A DNA stretch of 64,000 bases from Rhodamnia argentea (taxonomy: Eukaryota; Streptophyta; Magnoliopsida; Myrtales; Myrtaceae), in NCBI RefSeq assembly GCF_020921035.1, contig NC_063160.1:16705095-16769094 (forward strand). The letters are read 5' to 3'. Positions 47,801 to 60,640 of this stretch are shown piece by piece. The translations under genes were made by a program, and so were the position numbers. The stretch's first letter is position 1. Each line of letters begins with the position of its first letter. The notes under the pieces are model-generated. The model ran no database searches. It was not told the DNA's origin and saw only the letters and a list, made by a program, of their open reading frames with translations.

Positions 47801-50800
47801 TCTTCCATCTCAATACTAGCATTATCAAGTCCATCCAGCATAGAGGAGTCCTTGCTAACAAGCGAAACCTTCAAACAATTACTGGATTAGCACTTAACTA
47901 TACGATAGTATGGAGCAACAAGTTTCGAAATACTCCTTGAAGAGTTCACGGACCAGGATAGGTGTTAGTTGACCTTCCAAATCAAGGAGACCCTTAGCAA
48001 ATGCAGCAGCGGACATCTGTTACCAAGCATCTTATAAGTGATGGAACCAGAAAAATCTGAGCATCTCAATGTAGAGGTAGATTCATTGCTGTTGAAGTTG
48101 TTGTCCCATATCGCTTGACAACGGGTCCTATGTGTTATTTATATTCATGTAGTCTCCCTCCACTTATCATTTTACGCTTTTTAAATGGGTTTTCTAACAT
48201 AGTATCAGAGCCAGTATTATCCATTTCGCGAATGTGTATCTACCCCCCATTAGTTAAATTCCACATGCCGCTTGTAATCCAGCTTGCATGTGAGAGAGGG
48301 TGTTGAAGTTATTATCCCATATTACTTGACAACGGGTCCTATATGCTCCTTATATTCATGGTGCTCTCCCTCCACATATAAGCTTAAGCTTTTGGGTTGG
48401 ACTTTCTAACAACTACCAACTCTTAGAAGGGCCCATACCTGCACACGGCCCTCATCAGAGCTGTAGATTTTAAGATCATGACGGTATGTACTATGGAGGC
48501 GAAGCAAGCCAGTGCCTTCTCCTGAAAAAGGAGATAACGATAAATAAGAACACTGCAATATGTCATGGCCCAAATAAGGTCTGCAACATGTCATGGCCCA
48601 ACGAAGGCCATCAATTCCTCACATCCTAATTAGCACTTAGCTAAATTATAATAAAAGCATCAAATATTCAATGATACCAACTTAGTGATATAAAGCATCA
48701 ATAAAAATATATCAAGAAAGAATTAGGCCAGACAATCGGCCCAATCAACCGAATTTAGTTGGTAGAGGTGACAGACTGCCAAGCTAAAGCCACCGGGATT
48801 TACAACCAGCAGACTCGTCAATGGAATCATGCGGGTTCCCTACCTTTGCTGAAGAAGATGCAATGCGGAAAAATATTGTTCCAAAACAAGAGCAGCTTCC
48901 ACTGTCCAAAATACAAGTTAGACTACTTAAAAGTGCAGAACCTATCACGGTGCAGCAGCTATGTCCCAGCAGGGAGGAAAGGACCAAAAATGTCAATTTG
49001 GAAAAACCTTAACAAGTTGCTGATTCACCAATATTTCTTAATCATTAGTTCACTCATGTCATAGCAACTGGAGGACAATTACTAGATGCAGAAGTACCAC
49101 AAATTTTAAGTTCCTGCTTGGGGAACTTTCTTGCTTAAAAGCTATAATTAGGGTCTGTTTGGTTTAGCATTTGGCTAAGGGACTTTGAGAAAATACAAAT
49201 ACCTTTGGGCTAAAAACCTTTTTCAAAATGCAAGTAGTGTTTGGTAAAATGTATTTTAAAAACACATTTGGAAAGCAACTTTGACGTAAATGTTGATTGG
49301 TGAAAAATGAACTTTGTAAAGTATTTTTACTTTTTGAAAAAAAAAAGGGGCAGCAGCGGCGGCAGCCGGGGGAGGGCGGTGGTGGCTAGGCGGCGGATGG
49401 TGGGGGCGGCGGGCAGCGGATGGCGGGGGCGGCGGGCAGCGGATGGCGGGGCGGCGGGCGGCGGCGGCGGCGGCAAGTGCGGCGGCCGAGCGGCGGGCAG
49501 CCCGTGGGTGGTGGCAAGCGAAGGTGACAAAGTTAAAATAAAAAAAAAAATAGTTGCATTTCGCAAAAGTCCTTTAACCCAGAGTGAGCCAAAAAATGAA
49601 CCAAATACCATTTGCATTTGGCCAAGGGACTTTAGAGTCCTAATGCTCATTTCCAATGTTGAACCAAACGGGACCTTAGAAACAACTCCAAGGGAAAATA
49701 ATACCTGGATAGATGTTATTCCGGAAGTATCTACCAAGTTCTTCAGCCTGCAAAAAGTACGAAATCATTGCAAATTGTTCCTTTTTTTTTTTTTTGGGTC
49801 GGACATTACTAATTGTCCAAGTAAACTATAATTTGACAGTGCACATACCAGTGCAAGGAGTAGCTAAGTCCAGCTCTTTAGGCATTAACGGATAAATGAA
49901 TGAGAAATGACGTGAAAATATAAAGGCATGAAAGTAAGCAGATGAAACCTGCTTTCTGCCAGCATGAGTGAGAACTCCCCCATATTTAAGGACCATGAGA
50001 GCTTCAACAGGACGTTCTTGCTCCCCTTCACCATCACTTTTCGCAACTTTAATCCATTTTAGCGGTTTCAGTTGAACCTTCCTATAGATACCAGAAAAGT
50101 ATCCCCCCTGTGAAGAAAAACAGAATAATAAGCACCTCACCTAATAAGTTACAGGCAATATCTGAAAAAGAACGAAGACATAACTACTTATTCACAATAC
50201 ATGGTCCAGGAATTAAATGACAGGGACATGTAACTAGACCAGACCAACCCCATGACCAGCCACTTCCCCACAACCAGCAGAAATTCAACAAGAAAAGCCC
50301 ACAACCAGCCAAAAATTAGCCTGATCAGTTCCAATCCAAGCTGATTACCAGTTACAAAATTTAAAACAGACTAGGAACTGAGGTTCCGCCTCTGATTCTG
50401 CTGGGAAGGATGTAATCAGCTGGTTCCTGATTGGACCAACTATGTCTGAGAAATCAAAGTACCTTGGGCCAATCTCATGACACGATCCGGAGAAAAATTG
50501 AGAAGCTTAACACAAAGGCAGAAAAAGAAAAGGGAACAACTTGGTCTCGGGCATCTACCATAATACCTACAATGATTGGCCATAACCCCTTGGCCAACAG
50601 ATTTTTTTTTTTTTTTTTTTGGTCTGGGCCAACAGTTTGAAAAGCCACATAAAAACCACTCTACCAAGAGCGATTCTTGTGTCTTAATTTCCTCAAACTT
50701 TAATTAATAAGCTTTTAGAAGGCCAATAACAAGGTCTACCTAGGTATGGCCTGTTCATTTCCAGGTTCTAGGTTTCCCTGAACTGACCCCCACAAGTTGG

Positions 50801-53800
50801 TTCTAGGTTCCAACCTTAAATCTGGTCCCTTGGCACCATGCTTAATACGTTATTGTGGAGGACACGTATCAGGTGCACTAAAAGAAAGGGTAAATGGTCT
50901 ATTTATTCATGACATAGGTTGAGTTGATTCATTGATGAGAATAAATTGTGAGTCATTTTGAAGAACAACTTTTCAGGTGATTTTGAACCGCCACCAAAAG
51001 TAACAGTGAAGTAGTTTAAGGAAATAAACATACTGGACAACACAGAGAAGACCCTTCTAAAAGGATGAACCAACTCTTTTCATGAAGGAGTGACAGGGAA
51101 TCATGAGGAAGGGTAATCAAGCAACAACGATATATGAAATAACATGCCCATGGATGTGATTATATACAGTGTGCTGGATGATGATCAGCAGATGTTTACG
51201 CGTATTTGAAAGTGGACACATTACCGAGAATTGCTTACTCATGGAAGTAGAACAATGAAGTTTGAACTTCAGAAAAGAAACAGGAAGATAATTTCATAAT
51301 CCAGAGGAAGCACAAAGTAAGGAGAGAATTTGCAACCTCCTCCAAAACAGCTTTAACCTGACGAAGCTTCTCAGCATGTTCAATGTCTTCTGCCTCACTA
51401 TCACTTTCACGACCAGGTCTAGACAATATAAGTACTCTTGTTACTTGAAAAACTACAAAGCCAATGCATTCTCCTATTTTCATCAGCTAGTGTAAAACAT
51501 CGTGAAAACAGCACTCTCTATTAAGTAGCTGGCAGAAAACTTTACAGCTCTCTTTATATCAGTGAAAAGGAAATCTTAGGTAAGTCCGTGGCCAGAAAGC
51601 TGCACTTCCTCAAGAAAAGATAAGCGTTCGTAAACCTAATGTAAGCATTTTAATAAGGATATTTCTAATCCAAATAAATAGGATTTCCCTCTCATTACAT
51701 GACATTGATGAAGCAGTAACTGGAGGGAGCTACTGGAACTTCAACTAATACTTTGATCTCGCAGTTGAACACAGTAAAATGAAAAATCAGCATTCTTTCA
51801 ATGGAAACAAAAGGAGAGGAACTACTTGGAAGTCAACATATGGAAGCTTGAAAGAGTTCATCGAGCTTTGAAATTGCATCATGTCAAAGATGTGCATATA
51901 CTGTCAACTACACCTTGCTTGACATTTTTTTTTTTGCCCATTCTCTAGGCCAAATGCTTGTCATTATTTAGACTGATCTTGATTTTCACTAAATCATAAT
52001 ATATTCTTCTACTTTTTCCTTTTTTTTGTCTGGTAGTATCAGGGAAAGGAGAAGGAAGAGTTTACAATTACCAATATAAATGGATAGTGTACCCAAAAAA
52101 AAAAAAAAGCTGCAATTATTCTTCCACCATAATCAGTAAGGACCAGAACAACACCTACAACATTAACAAGTGACTGCTACGAATCCACTCTCCTTCTTGG
52201 TCCAGTAACATGTCAGTGGGCCATATTTGTGATGCAAGGTCAATAGTTTTCCTCACGTATAAATGAGATGAGTGTATAAATTATCCTTCTCCAATGGGAA
52301 AAAACAGACAACTTTCACACTTGAATCTTCCAAACATGAGAACCATCCTTAAAAGTAATACCTGGTGCGAGGAACTAGAGTCCTTGTTGCATCTAACAAA
52401 TCTTGCAATTGGACTGCACTTTTGAGTTTCGTCTACCAGCAAGTGAACCAAGAAGTGTTCAAATGACAAAATAGATGAACAATAAAGTGTAATTAGAAAC
52501 ATTAAGGAAGAAAAATCACCTCAGATCTTGGCCTTCCTCCATTGTACTTGAGCATCAAGTTTAGAAGTTTTTCCTCAGTAACTTTCAACTTTACTTTCTG
52601 TTTGGGAGTTCTATCACCGCTGCAAATATTACAAATGAATATGATAGGAAAAGGGAGCTTAAGGCCCCAAATAATTGTAGTGGGGGGGCACAACTTACTG
52701 ACGAATGACAGCAATCACACAACGCAGCTCCTCAGCCTGCCCAAATGTGCCAATAATCCCACTTCCTTGACGGGTTAGTCCCTCAGAAGGCTGCACAGAT
52801 TCATTGACTTTCCATGGTAATATTGGCGGAATTGTTGAGGAGAGATGAGGAGCTTTTGCCTCCAATAACATCTTTCTCAAAACACATGCAGCATCATCAT
52901 AATATCTTGCCAAAGAACAAAAAGAGGGGTCAAGATTCTGTTTTGAGCAGACTAAAAGAGGTTTGTGAGTGGCAAACACAGTGTCAGTAGCATAGATATC
53001 CCAGGGTTAACAGTGTCTAGAGGACCACAAGAGCAAAGAGGAAGTACTGCCAGGCAGCATTCTTTAAATTAGCGATCAAAATGTACAACAGCTTTTTCCT
53101 GTTACAGTATGAAAACTAACATGCATCGCAAAATGCAGTTTCTGATTCTTTTATGAGTTAAGAAAATGGCAAAATGCGCTCAGTTTGTTATAAAATAGGC
53201 ATTGTTGTGATTAAGTAGAGAAACGAGCCAAATAAAACCAAAGGAAAAGCCCATACTTGTGGGAGTTCTTCACGAAACTCCAACCATTCACATCACAAAC
53301 GTATGAGCGTCCCTCGCAGCGCAATAGATCAAACCCACAGACCTGGAACAAAAGCCAGTAGTCTCCAGAATGACATAATTTAGCAAGGGAGGACTAAAAG
53401 TATCAAAGAATAAGGACACATGAGGCAAGAAACAAGTCTACTGGGCTAAATTATGGCTAAGCGGTGAAGATCTACACAGAGCAACAAAATTAGTTGAACA
53501 AACAGCCTAAAGGATGTCATATGATATTGAAGGACTATATCATCCGGCTTTCAGTTGATTAACATTATTCAATGTGGCGCTTCACATGACTTACCATTTG
53601 CCGGAATGCGATGCAAACTTCTCTTGCCATTTGCTTCTCAGCAGGAGTCAATAGCACAGGATACCTCACCTGTAGGGAGAGCTCAATCATTCTTTTACAT
53701 TCTTCGACAGAGAGATAGAATGCCAAAAAAGGGGAGACGGGACGGAGTCAAACTATTGCATGCAAAGCCACTTTTCTTCATCCCCAGAGGAAACATATAT

Positions 53801-56800
53801 TACCTACCACCGAGTTAGAACATTACACAACCGTGAAATTCTAGATGTCAATTTGTATTGGAGACAAGAATAAATAGAGGTCCTATCGTCAATATCCCAA
53901 AAAAACGTTGCTTTGACAAGTCCAAGCCTTATTTTCAAGAGTTCAATACAAATATTTCTTGAGAAATAAATTGCAGCGGGAATTACATACTTCCTTTCCA
54001 TCAGGATTTCTCATAACAACACCATCAACAACTGGTGACTTCCTCGCCTCAGCATGCGCATATTCAGGACCAACAGTATACACCTACAATCATAAATAGA
54101 CTGATCAAGACTCAAGTGACTGGTCACTGCCTGGACTTCATAAATAGATGAGTACCCAAATGAAGTTCCTAGAGTAGTAATTATTCAGAGTAATCATGAA
54201 AAGTTCAAACAATATCAAGAATGTATATCCAGCATATGAATACAAGATATAAGACGAGAATCACAAATGCATTTATGCAAAACCTGTGCAAAGTTTAGCG
54301 TGCACGGACTCAGCACATATGACATGCAAATTCAAAAAGAATAAAGGATCTTTAATTGAAATGCATACATGGAAAGCATTTCATGTAGCTTGCATAAATT
54401 AAACTAAACACAAGCTATATAACCTATAACAATCCAAGAAAAAAAAAAAATAGACAGGTTGACTTGTTATTGTTGTGACCAACCATGATGTTTTGTTAAG
54501 GACACAGATGTTTGGCATGAATCGATGTTATAAGGTATTGAAACCTCAACTTCCTCGCAATGTTGTTCTTCACCAATTATTATTACATAAGTGTAGTAAA
54601 ATAAACAAATCCCACCTTTCAACTTTTACAAGTATAGAGGTAAAGAAACTCAGTGCTCTCAGGATTATGAATATACTAATTGACTTGCAATTCTCCCAAT
54701 TCATGTTGTTCCTCCTGATCTAGCCCTTAGGTCTTTTCAGAACTCACAGCAATGTCCTCCCTCAATGTTTTTAACCAACAAGAATCAATATTTACAAATT
54801 CAACAAACAAGCAGAAGCAGTATCCTCATAAAAGACATTCTTGGGACTATTTCCAACCAATTGATTAGGTAGTAAAGAAACTGCACCAAAATATCAACAA
54901 ATGGTTCAGAAAACCTCTATACAACGACATTGGATTGCAAAAAGTCATAATCCTATAAGTAAAGAGACAGGACCTTCACATCTGTTCCTCCAGTGGGCAT
55001 AAATTCCTCATATATGTATGAGCCTTCACGTCTAACTCTTCTTACTTCCGGATGAAACTCGCTCGACCTATTACCAATCTGAAATAAGAATTGCAGGATT
55101 AATACTTTCACGGAACAACAATGAATATCAAGAACTTTACTAACTTTTGGCAACTGAACATGAAAAGCAAGTCCAAGTTATCTGCACACAAAACATGTTA
55201 CATCCAAAAGGCTCATCAATAACGATGTGCAAAAGCTACTTTTTCCCTTGTTTAATAACATATAATCCCAACTGTGATGATATCACTGCATGAACTGTTT
55301 TATGTGTGCATGACTGAATTGAACTATACTTTTTTACTTTTGGCTTAATCAATCTTCCAGTTCACACACTTCAACTAAGCAAAAAGTTGAGTTTTGCTTT
55401 TGATTAAGCATAAACAAGTGCACCATAAGGAAAACAACCTGCTCCAAGCAACTTTTTGTATATTTCTAGATTATGAGAAAAAAATTTTCAGTATCCTATA
55501 CAAAGAAACAAGTTAACCAGACAGACATTTTTGAGAAAACCCACAGAAAGACCCAACCTCATGACAGCTCTCTGAACCAATTCCTCTCTATGCTAATAGA
55601 CCAGACGCAGCCTACATCCACAAGGGAGTCTCCAGGTCCTGGTAGCACAATAGCACCTGACGACTAAAAGAACACACACAGAAGGCTTCATTCCAATCTT
55701 TTGACTGCAGAAAAACACAACCGCCTAGAGAGGCCCAAATTTCATTATAAAGGCGGCATGTACTATGTGCAATCCAACATAAGAGAGCAACAAAAGGTTT
55801 CACCTGCATAAGTAACCAATAATACATGCAGAAAGGCCTCATTTCAACTCGAGTTTCTAAACCTAGTGAACTGAGAAAAAGATTGACTTTTGCTAAGAAA
55901 AATTTATATGCCCACCATACACTCTCGAACAAATCATGGCCAAACATAAGTTGGAAAATTAAAAATCACCTTCCTAAATAGTTCCTTCATGCCCCCACCA
56001 GCTGAACTTGGATAGTATATCATAATGCTGTGATTGTCACCTTCAAAACAGAACCCCAGGACAGTAAAGAAAAACTCAGATGACATAATCTGCAAGATGC
56101 GCTGCAACATGGGAAATAATGCCCTCCTGGATGCTCTTCTTTTCAGTTACAATAATGCAAATCTAGTTAAACGTAGATCCACAATGCTTTTCCAGATTCT
56201 AAGCTCAAGTATATCATTTTTAGTTGGGGAAAGTTAAAAAAAAATGCAAACTCGAATAGGGGACATACTATTCTCTTCTGATTATCAGAATTTCTCCTCT
56301 AAGTAGTAGTAACCATATTACAGTTCAAATCAATGTCCCAGCCTTGTCAGTTTCACATGATGAGAAGCTCAAATCAGATATTGCATGAACTTTTAAATAA
56401 GTTCATCTATTCCAACTTTCTTCCTCAACACTACAAACATTTCTCCAGGTGGCCACAGCTTCTTCAAATTTAAGGCAAGATACATCCTCGTAAAGTTATA
56501 AGAGGAGAAGATAGGTAACAAGGATATAATTCAGAGTAAGAGCCATGTGCTGAATATAAATGGGAAATAGGCAAGATAAACTACTCTCCTAGAATATGTA
56601 AGAAATGTGACCCGGTCATCCATAAAGAGCATTGTTGAGGATTCCCCTTAACAAGTGATTATATCATCCCAAAGTGAGCTTAATGCAAAGTATTGTTATA
56701 TAACCAGAATTGAGTGACAAGAACTCTTGTTTCATGTAATCATCTACTAAAGCATTACATTTGAAGATTGCAACACAACTTCATTAGTCAGCCCAAACAA

Positions 56801-59800
56801 GAAGAAAACTAAGCAGCAGATTTAAGCTAATCAACTTGCCATCAATTATTTCGACCCCCCAACCCCGCACACAAAAAAAAAAAAAAACTCACCGTCAATA
56901 GGCTTTTCCACAAAAGGCTTCCAAAAACGGTCTCCGAGAACCTCAACAAAATCTTCTTCCTCAACAAAATAATCCAATTCTTGGTATGGTACTTCCCTAT
57001 TCACAAGAGCGTATCTTGGAACAGGAATTCCAAACATTTCGAGATGCTAAGATTCACCAAAGTAACTTGTTAGAGAGTATGAGTACATTAGTCGCAAAAT
57101 GTCCTACAAGAGAATGATAATGTTTGGATACTCTATTACGGATTCTTTGAAAAAATGAAAATTCATCTCTGCAACCAATACAACACTTACCTCATACACC
57201 TTCCTTCGGTCGTGAAGAAGGTGCTGTTGTTTCAGTTCATTTACCAAGAAAGGCCTGAATCACATGAAAAAATAAAACAGATTAAACTAATGAATCTGAT
57301 ATCAATAACTACTAAAATCAGATGGGCAGTTTATAAATCAGGTGTAGTAAACTCAATTAGCTAGCTGTTAGTTTTATCGTTAACCTTTCACTGGCCAGGA
57401 AAAAAAAATGAGATATAAGTAAAACTACAAGGAGTACGGCACTAGCATCTGAATTCCTACTCCTCCTAGAACAAGAATCTAGTTAGGGAACCAATACCAC
57501 ATCATATAAACAGCATTTAGGACCCGTTGTCAAGGGATGTGAGATAATACTTCAATACCCCTTCTCACATGCAAGGATTACGAGCGGCATATGGAATTTT
57601 GATTATGCACATTCACGTGGAATGTTGATCACGCGCATTCGTGAAAGATATAGCACTGGCTCTTACGCCATTTTAGAAAGTCGAACCCTAAAACTTGAAT
57701 TGATAGGTGGAGGGAGACCACATGAATAAAAAGAACATTTAGTACCTATTGTCAAGCAATGTGGGACAATACTTCAACAGTGTAGAATATAGACTCGACT
57801 GAAAAACCCTGTCTGACTGAACTAAACTGATTGTTCCCATTTAGCGGTCAAATATTGAGGAAAAACAGACGGCTCATCGTATCTCCATCTTGTCATGCAC
57901 ACGAGCTCATTATCAAGCTATGGAAATGGTCATTAGATGGTAAAGAACAGCTTCCACATACTAGAGAAGTGCTACGTCAACAATCACAACGATAGACATC
58001 CCAAGACTTTTCATCAAATTCATGATCGTGAAAATTGAAATCAGTAGACAGTAATTGAGACATAGGACTAGCAGACAATATAAATGCTAACAGAAACTGA
58101 AATTGTCATTCAGAGGAAAAACAACCCAAGACTTGTCATCAAATTCATGATTGTGAAAATTGAAATCAGTAGACAATAATTGGGCCATAGGACTAGCAGA
58201 CAATATAAATGCTAACAGAAACTGAAATTTTCATTCAGAGGAAAACCCCATGTATGCTTGTAAAAGATCCATTGCCTAAAATAAAAGAAAACTACTGAGG
58301 TGGTAATAAACTTAGCAAGCTGGCTGGGAGACTGCAGAAAACGATGGAACTACCAACCAACTGACATCTTATGAAGATCTAAACTGTGTTCTTAACAAAC
58401 GATATTGCAATCAAGCATTCCCTTTCTTAAATAACAATATTGCAATCAAGCATTCCCTCATTCCATCCAGAATTTGTGACCTTCGTCAGGCTTGGGAAGT
58501 TTAACCTACAAAGCTAACAAAAATGTAAGTGTAATGGTTCAACCCACTTCCTATCCCCCAGAGATGGAAACATGGACCTCTTCAATAGGACCTGCAATGA
58601 TTTCAGGCATTTTGAGGTTCCACTTCACAGTTAAACACCTAAGACAAAATGTGCTTTTGGCAGTTTCCACTCCACTGGTTCTTTCTTTTACTAGTTGAAA
58701 CTATGACGTCATTCAGCCAAACAACTACCGGAAATATGTAACACAATAGAAGGAAAAGAATCAAAAAGAAGAAAAAACTTACATCCTTAAAGCAACATAT
58801 GCCTCTGCCTTGTCAAGGGGATATCCTTTTGAATAAAAGGCAATTAAGCAATCACAAATTGGCCATCTGAAAGATGCAAATTGTGATAAATTAGAGATAC
58901 GAATGCACGTTTTCTAAAATCTAAGATCACATTGGTAGTACTACATCAAAATCAGAAAATGGCTAGTAATGAAAAAGACAAACAATTTTTCACTCAATCC
59001 TGCACTGCCACATTATTAAGGACAAGAAATGGACACAGCACCAGATCCTACCAATGAGGAGGACCCTCAGAACAATCTTTTATATGAATAAAAGTAAATG
59101 TCCAAAAGCACAACCAACATCCACCCCTAAAACGATCATTTAGGGTGATAAACCTGTTAATTCGGAAACAATATATGTTCAACCATCATGAAGTTTCATT
59201 TCCATGTATTATGGAAAGGTTTTCCAGCAAGCATTTACATGCCTTCAGGGTGAGTCAACAGAGCAGACTAGAGATTAAGTGCGACAAAACAAAAGAAACT
59301 AATTAAAAGAAGAACTCCATTTCAAATAGGAACAAATCTGAGACATGTAGGAAGGGCTGTGCCTATGTTATACATTCATCTGCTCAAGTAATGGATTACT
59401 TCTTAAGAAAGTCACCCTTAGTCGCCAGAAAACCTCAAACTGAATCGTACACCGTCCTCCCTCTAATAATCATTGCTTTTCACTTAACCAGAAAAGGGTT
59501 AAAGTCCAACAAAGTGCACAATCTCATAATTGTAATCCTATTCTTTATTTCCCAAGAAACCACGCACGTAAGAAACAGACCTCAGCTATATCATGTTCCT
59601 AAAATGCAAGACACACACATAGGTTTTACATGAGTTATAACTCGGTACTTGGCAATCACAAACTACTGCAGTAATTCCAAGGCCTTGCAATGTAAAGAAC
59701 AAAAAGCAGTGCAACCATTAGAAAAGAAAAACAAGATGAATGTCATGACAAACGGGACACTTAGAACTGTAGGATGTGAATATATTATCACAAGAGGAGA

Positions 59801-60640
59801 CACAAGTCACCAATTGATCGTGCATGTTGTCATAACACGCAGCATACTCAAACTGCAGAATGTGCACATTATATCAGGACGCAGATACCTCTCGATAGGA
59901 TCTTCCAGGATGACCTTGTCCCCAAATATAACAATCTAAAGAAGCACAAATAAGACAAGTATCAGTGAAGAGCATAGATTACATTTGGAGACATTAAAGT
60001 AGCATGCACTAACCAATTCCACACAAGACAGTCTCATCCACAGCTACAAGAGATGCTACATGATAATGTGCATTCAGAAAAAGGAAATTATAACGTCTAT
60101 AACTTACTGATACTATAAGGGAAGAGAGAACAAGACATAATCAAACACAAAGTAGACAGATCAGTCCCCATAAAAAGATGTAATCACCAACTACTGGTTC
60201 CAATAGATTATATCTACCAATATAGGTCGCTGCTAAATGAACGTCTCAAATGATGCTTCATTGTCTCTCAACAAATTCTCGGTGACGAAGAAACAATCAT
60301 TCCCAATCCTCCCGCACTTTAGCAACCGACATTTGCATGGAGCCTAACCACATAAATCTACAAGTGGACAGTGATAAACACAGATTCCAAGGGACCACGG
60401 AGCACGACACACCTCAAATTCACCAAACGCCTGCAACCTGTCCAGGATTTGTCTCATAGGTGACGAGAGCACCTAAAAAAAAAAAACACAAAAGAAGGCG
60501 CGCGCGCGAAATGAGCGAATGCAAAGCCAACTCGTAACGTCCGAAGGACACGAAACACAATCGGAGCCGCATTCAGTTTCACCTTTTTCTCCATCACGCA
60601 CACTCCGACCGTTATCTTCTTCTCCGCCGCCGCCCGCCAT
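38881..60640 (-). CDS. VIH: VIH/PPIP5K, diphosphoinositol pentakisphosphate kinase (frame break in exon 1)
   Basis: This bifunctional enzyme makes and removes the 1-pyrophosphate of InsP8, which reports phosphate status to SPX-PHR and affects jasmonate signalling. There are 30 exons from 60583-60640 to 38881-39150: 60413-60472, 59889-59935, 58783-58866, 57191-57254, 56893-57046, 55970-56040, 54974-55078, 53991-54083, 53595-53669, 53257-53342, 52699-52905, 52520-52619, 52362-52432, 51337-51418, 49949-50107, 49705-49747, 48439-48521, 47954-48016, 47794-47868, 47509-47634, 44752-44993, 44344-44388, 43519-43585, 43053-43124, 42085-42314, 41950-42007, 41266-41433, 39686-39760. The ATP-grasp kinase ends near the metal-binding DVNG (about 287-290). 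The histidine-phosphatase domain has RHGDRTP (about 367) and [16 protein letters not shown] (about 967). Total 3133 nt is one base over 1044 codons, because exon 1 has an extra base between the ATG and GVCVMEKK. An in-frame ATG at 60760 could extend the start. About 1043 residues if repaired; Arabidopsis VIH2 has about 1050. Confidence 0.95.
42490..42838. repeat. 170-bp tandem duplication in VIH intron 25
   Basis: Two nearly identical copies of a 170-bp unit stand head to tail (ccataaatttcgattcc at 42501 and 42671), with only a few substitutions. Both end aattcaaaattttacagt. Near-identity means a recent duplication. Confidence 0.93.
44141..44227. repeat. Imperfect 31-bp inverted repeat in VIH intron 23
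   Basis: The arm at 44141-44171 (agaagtatatttatggatat...) matches the reverse complement of 44197-44227 with two differences. The loop is about 25 bp. The outer ends read TG...CA on one strand, so it may be a fragment of an LTR element or a small MITE. Confidence 0.8.
45036..45179. repeat. 72-bp tandem duplication in VIH intron 21
   Basis: Two copies of a 72-bp unit starting ggcact at 45036 and 45108 share a long identical core (accaagataagaaaatcaca and beyond). Confidence 0.9.
45400..46640. repeat. Diverged direct repeat pair in VIH intron 21
   Basis: Two related blocks, about 45420-45830 and 46190-46640, share 'gatgacaatcttccta', 'gttg(g/a)ccacc(c/t)atga' and 'aggaaagtct'-like phrases in the same order, about 820 bp apart. 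A 25-bp phrase containing aagtactagcaagtgatgg is also duplicated at about 46090-46130. The blocks may be an old transposable element duplicated in place. No coding frame is recognisable. Confidence 0.6.
48090..48411 (+). mobile_element. TRIM retrotransposon in VIH intron 18
   Basis: Two ~110-bp LTRs at 48090-48199 and 48301-48411 both start TGTTGAAGTT and end TTTCTAACA. Right after the first LTR stands a primer-binding site tagtatcagagcc (48200-48212), one base off the usual initiator-Met-tRNA complement tggtatcagagcc. Just before the second LTR is a purine tract gagagaggg. The ~100-bp interior has no coding capacity, which defines a terminal-repeat retrotransposon in miniature. LTRs differ at many positions and no target-site duplication is clear, so it is old. 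Confidence 0.9.
49151..49675. mobile_element. Tourist-like MITE in VIH intron 17
   Basis: The left end GGGTCTGTTTGGTT and the reverse complement of the right end GGTCCCGTTTGGTT form terminal inverted repeats. TTA stands on both sides (49148-49150 and 49676-49678), the target duplication of PIF/Harbinger elements. The 525-bp interior is non-coding and holds a GC-rich minisatellite at 49345-49505. It is related to the remnant at 22728-23285. Confidence 0.85.
49345..49505 (+). repeat. GC-rich minisatellite inside the MITE
   Basis: Imperfect ~20-bp units such as ggcgggcagcggatggcggg repeat at least three times and pass into pure GGC runs. Many runs of three or four G on the plus strand could fold as G-quadruplex; the VIH transcript would carry the C-rich strand. 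Confidence 0.85.
57482..57779 (-). mobile_element. Second TRIM element, minus orientation, VIH intron 4
   Basis: On the minus strand the element begins TGTTGAAGTATTGTCCCACA at 57779. The first LTR runs to about 57669, followed by a decayed primer site ending agagcc. After a purine tract gtgagaagggg near 57558-57570 comes a shortened second LTR (about 57482-57557) that has lost about 35 bp. The interior closely resembles that of the TRIM at 48090-48411. Confidence 0.8.
58000..58249. repeat. 125-bp tandem duplication in VIH intron 4
   Basis: Copies beginning cccaagact at 58000 and 58125 are nearly identical, differing at a handful of positions (for example gatcgtg against gattgtg). Confidence 0.92.

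Noticed and set aside
215..60640. Neighbouring genes considered as a functional cluster
   Set aside because: FACT, PIN, CLP1, thioredoxin, proton pump and VIH belong to unrelated processes, lie on both strands, and are separated by transposons; no shared regulation is visible.
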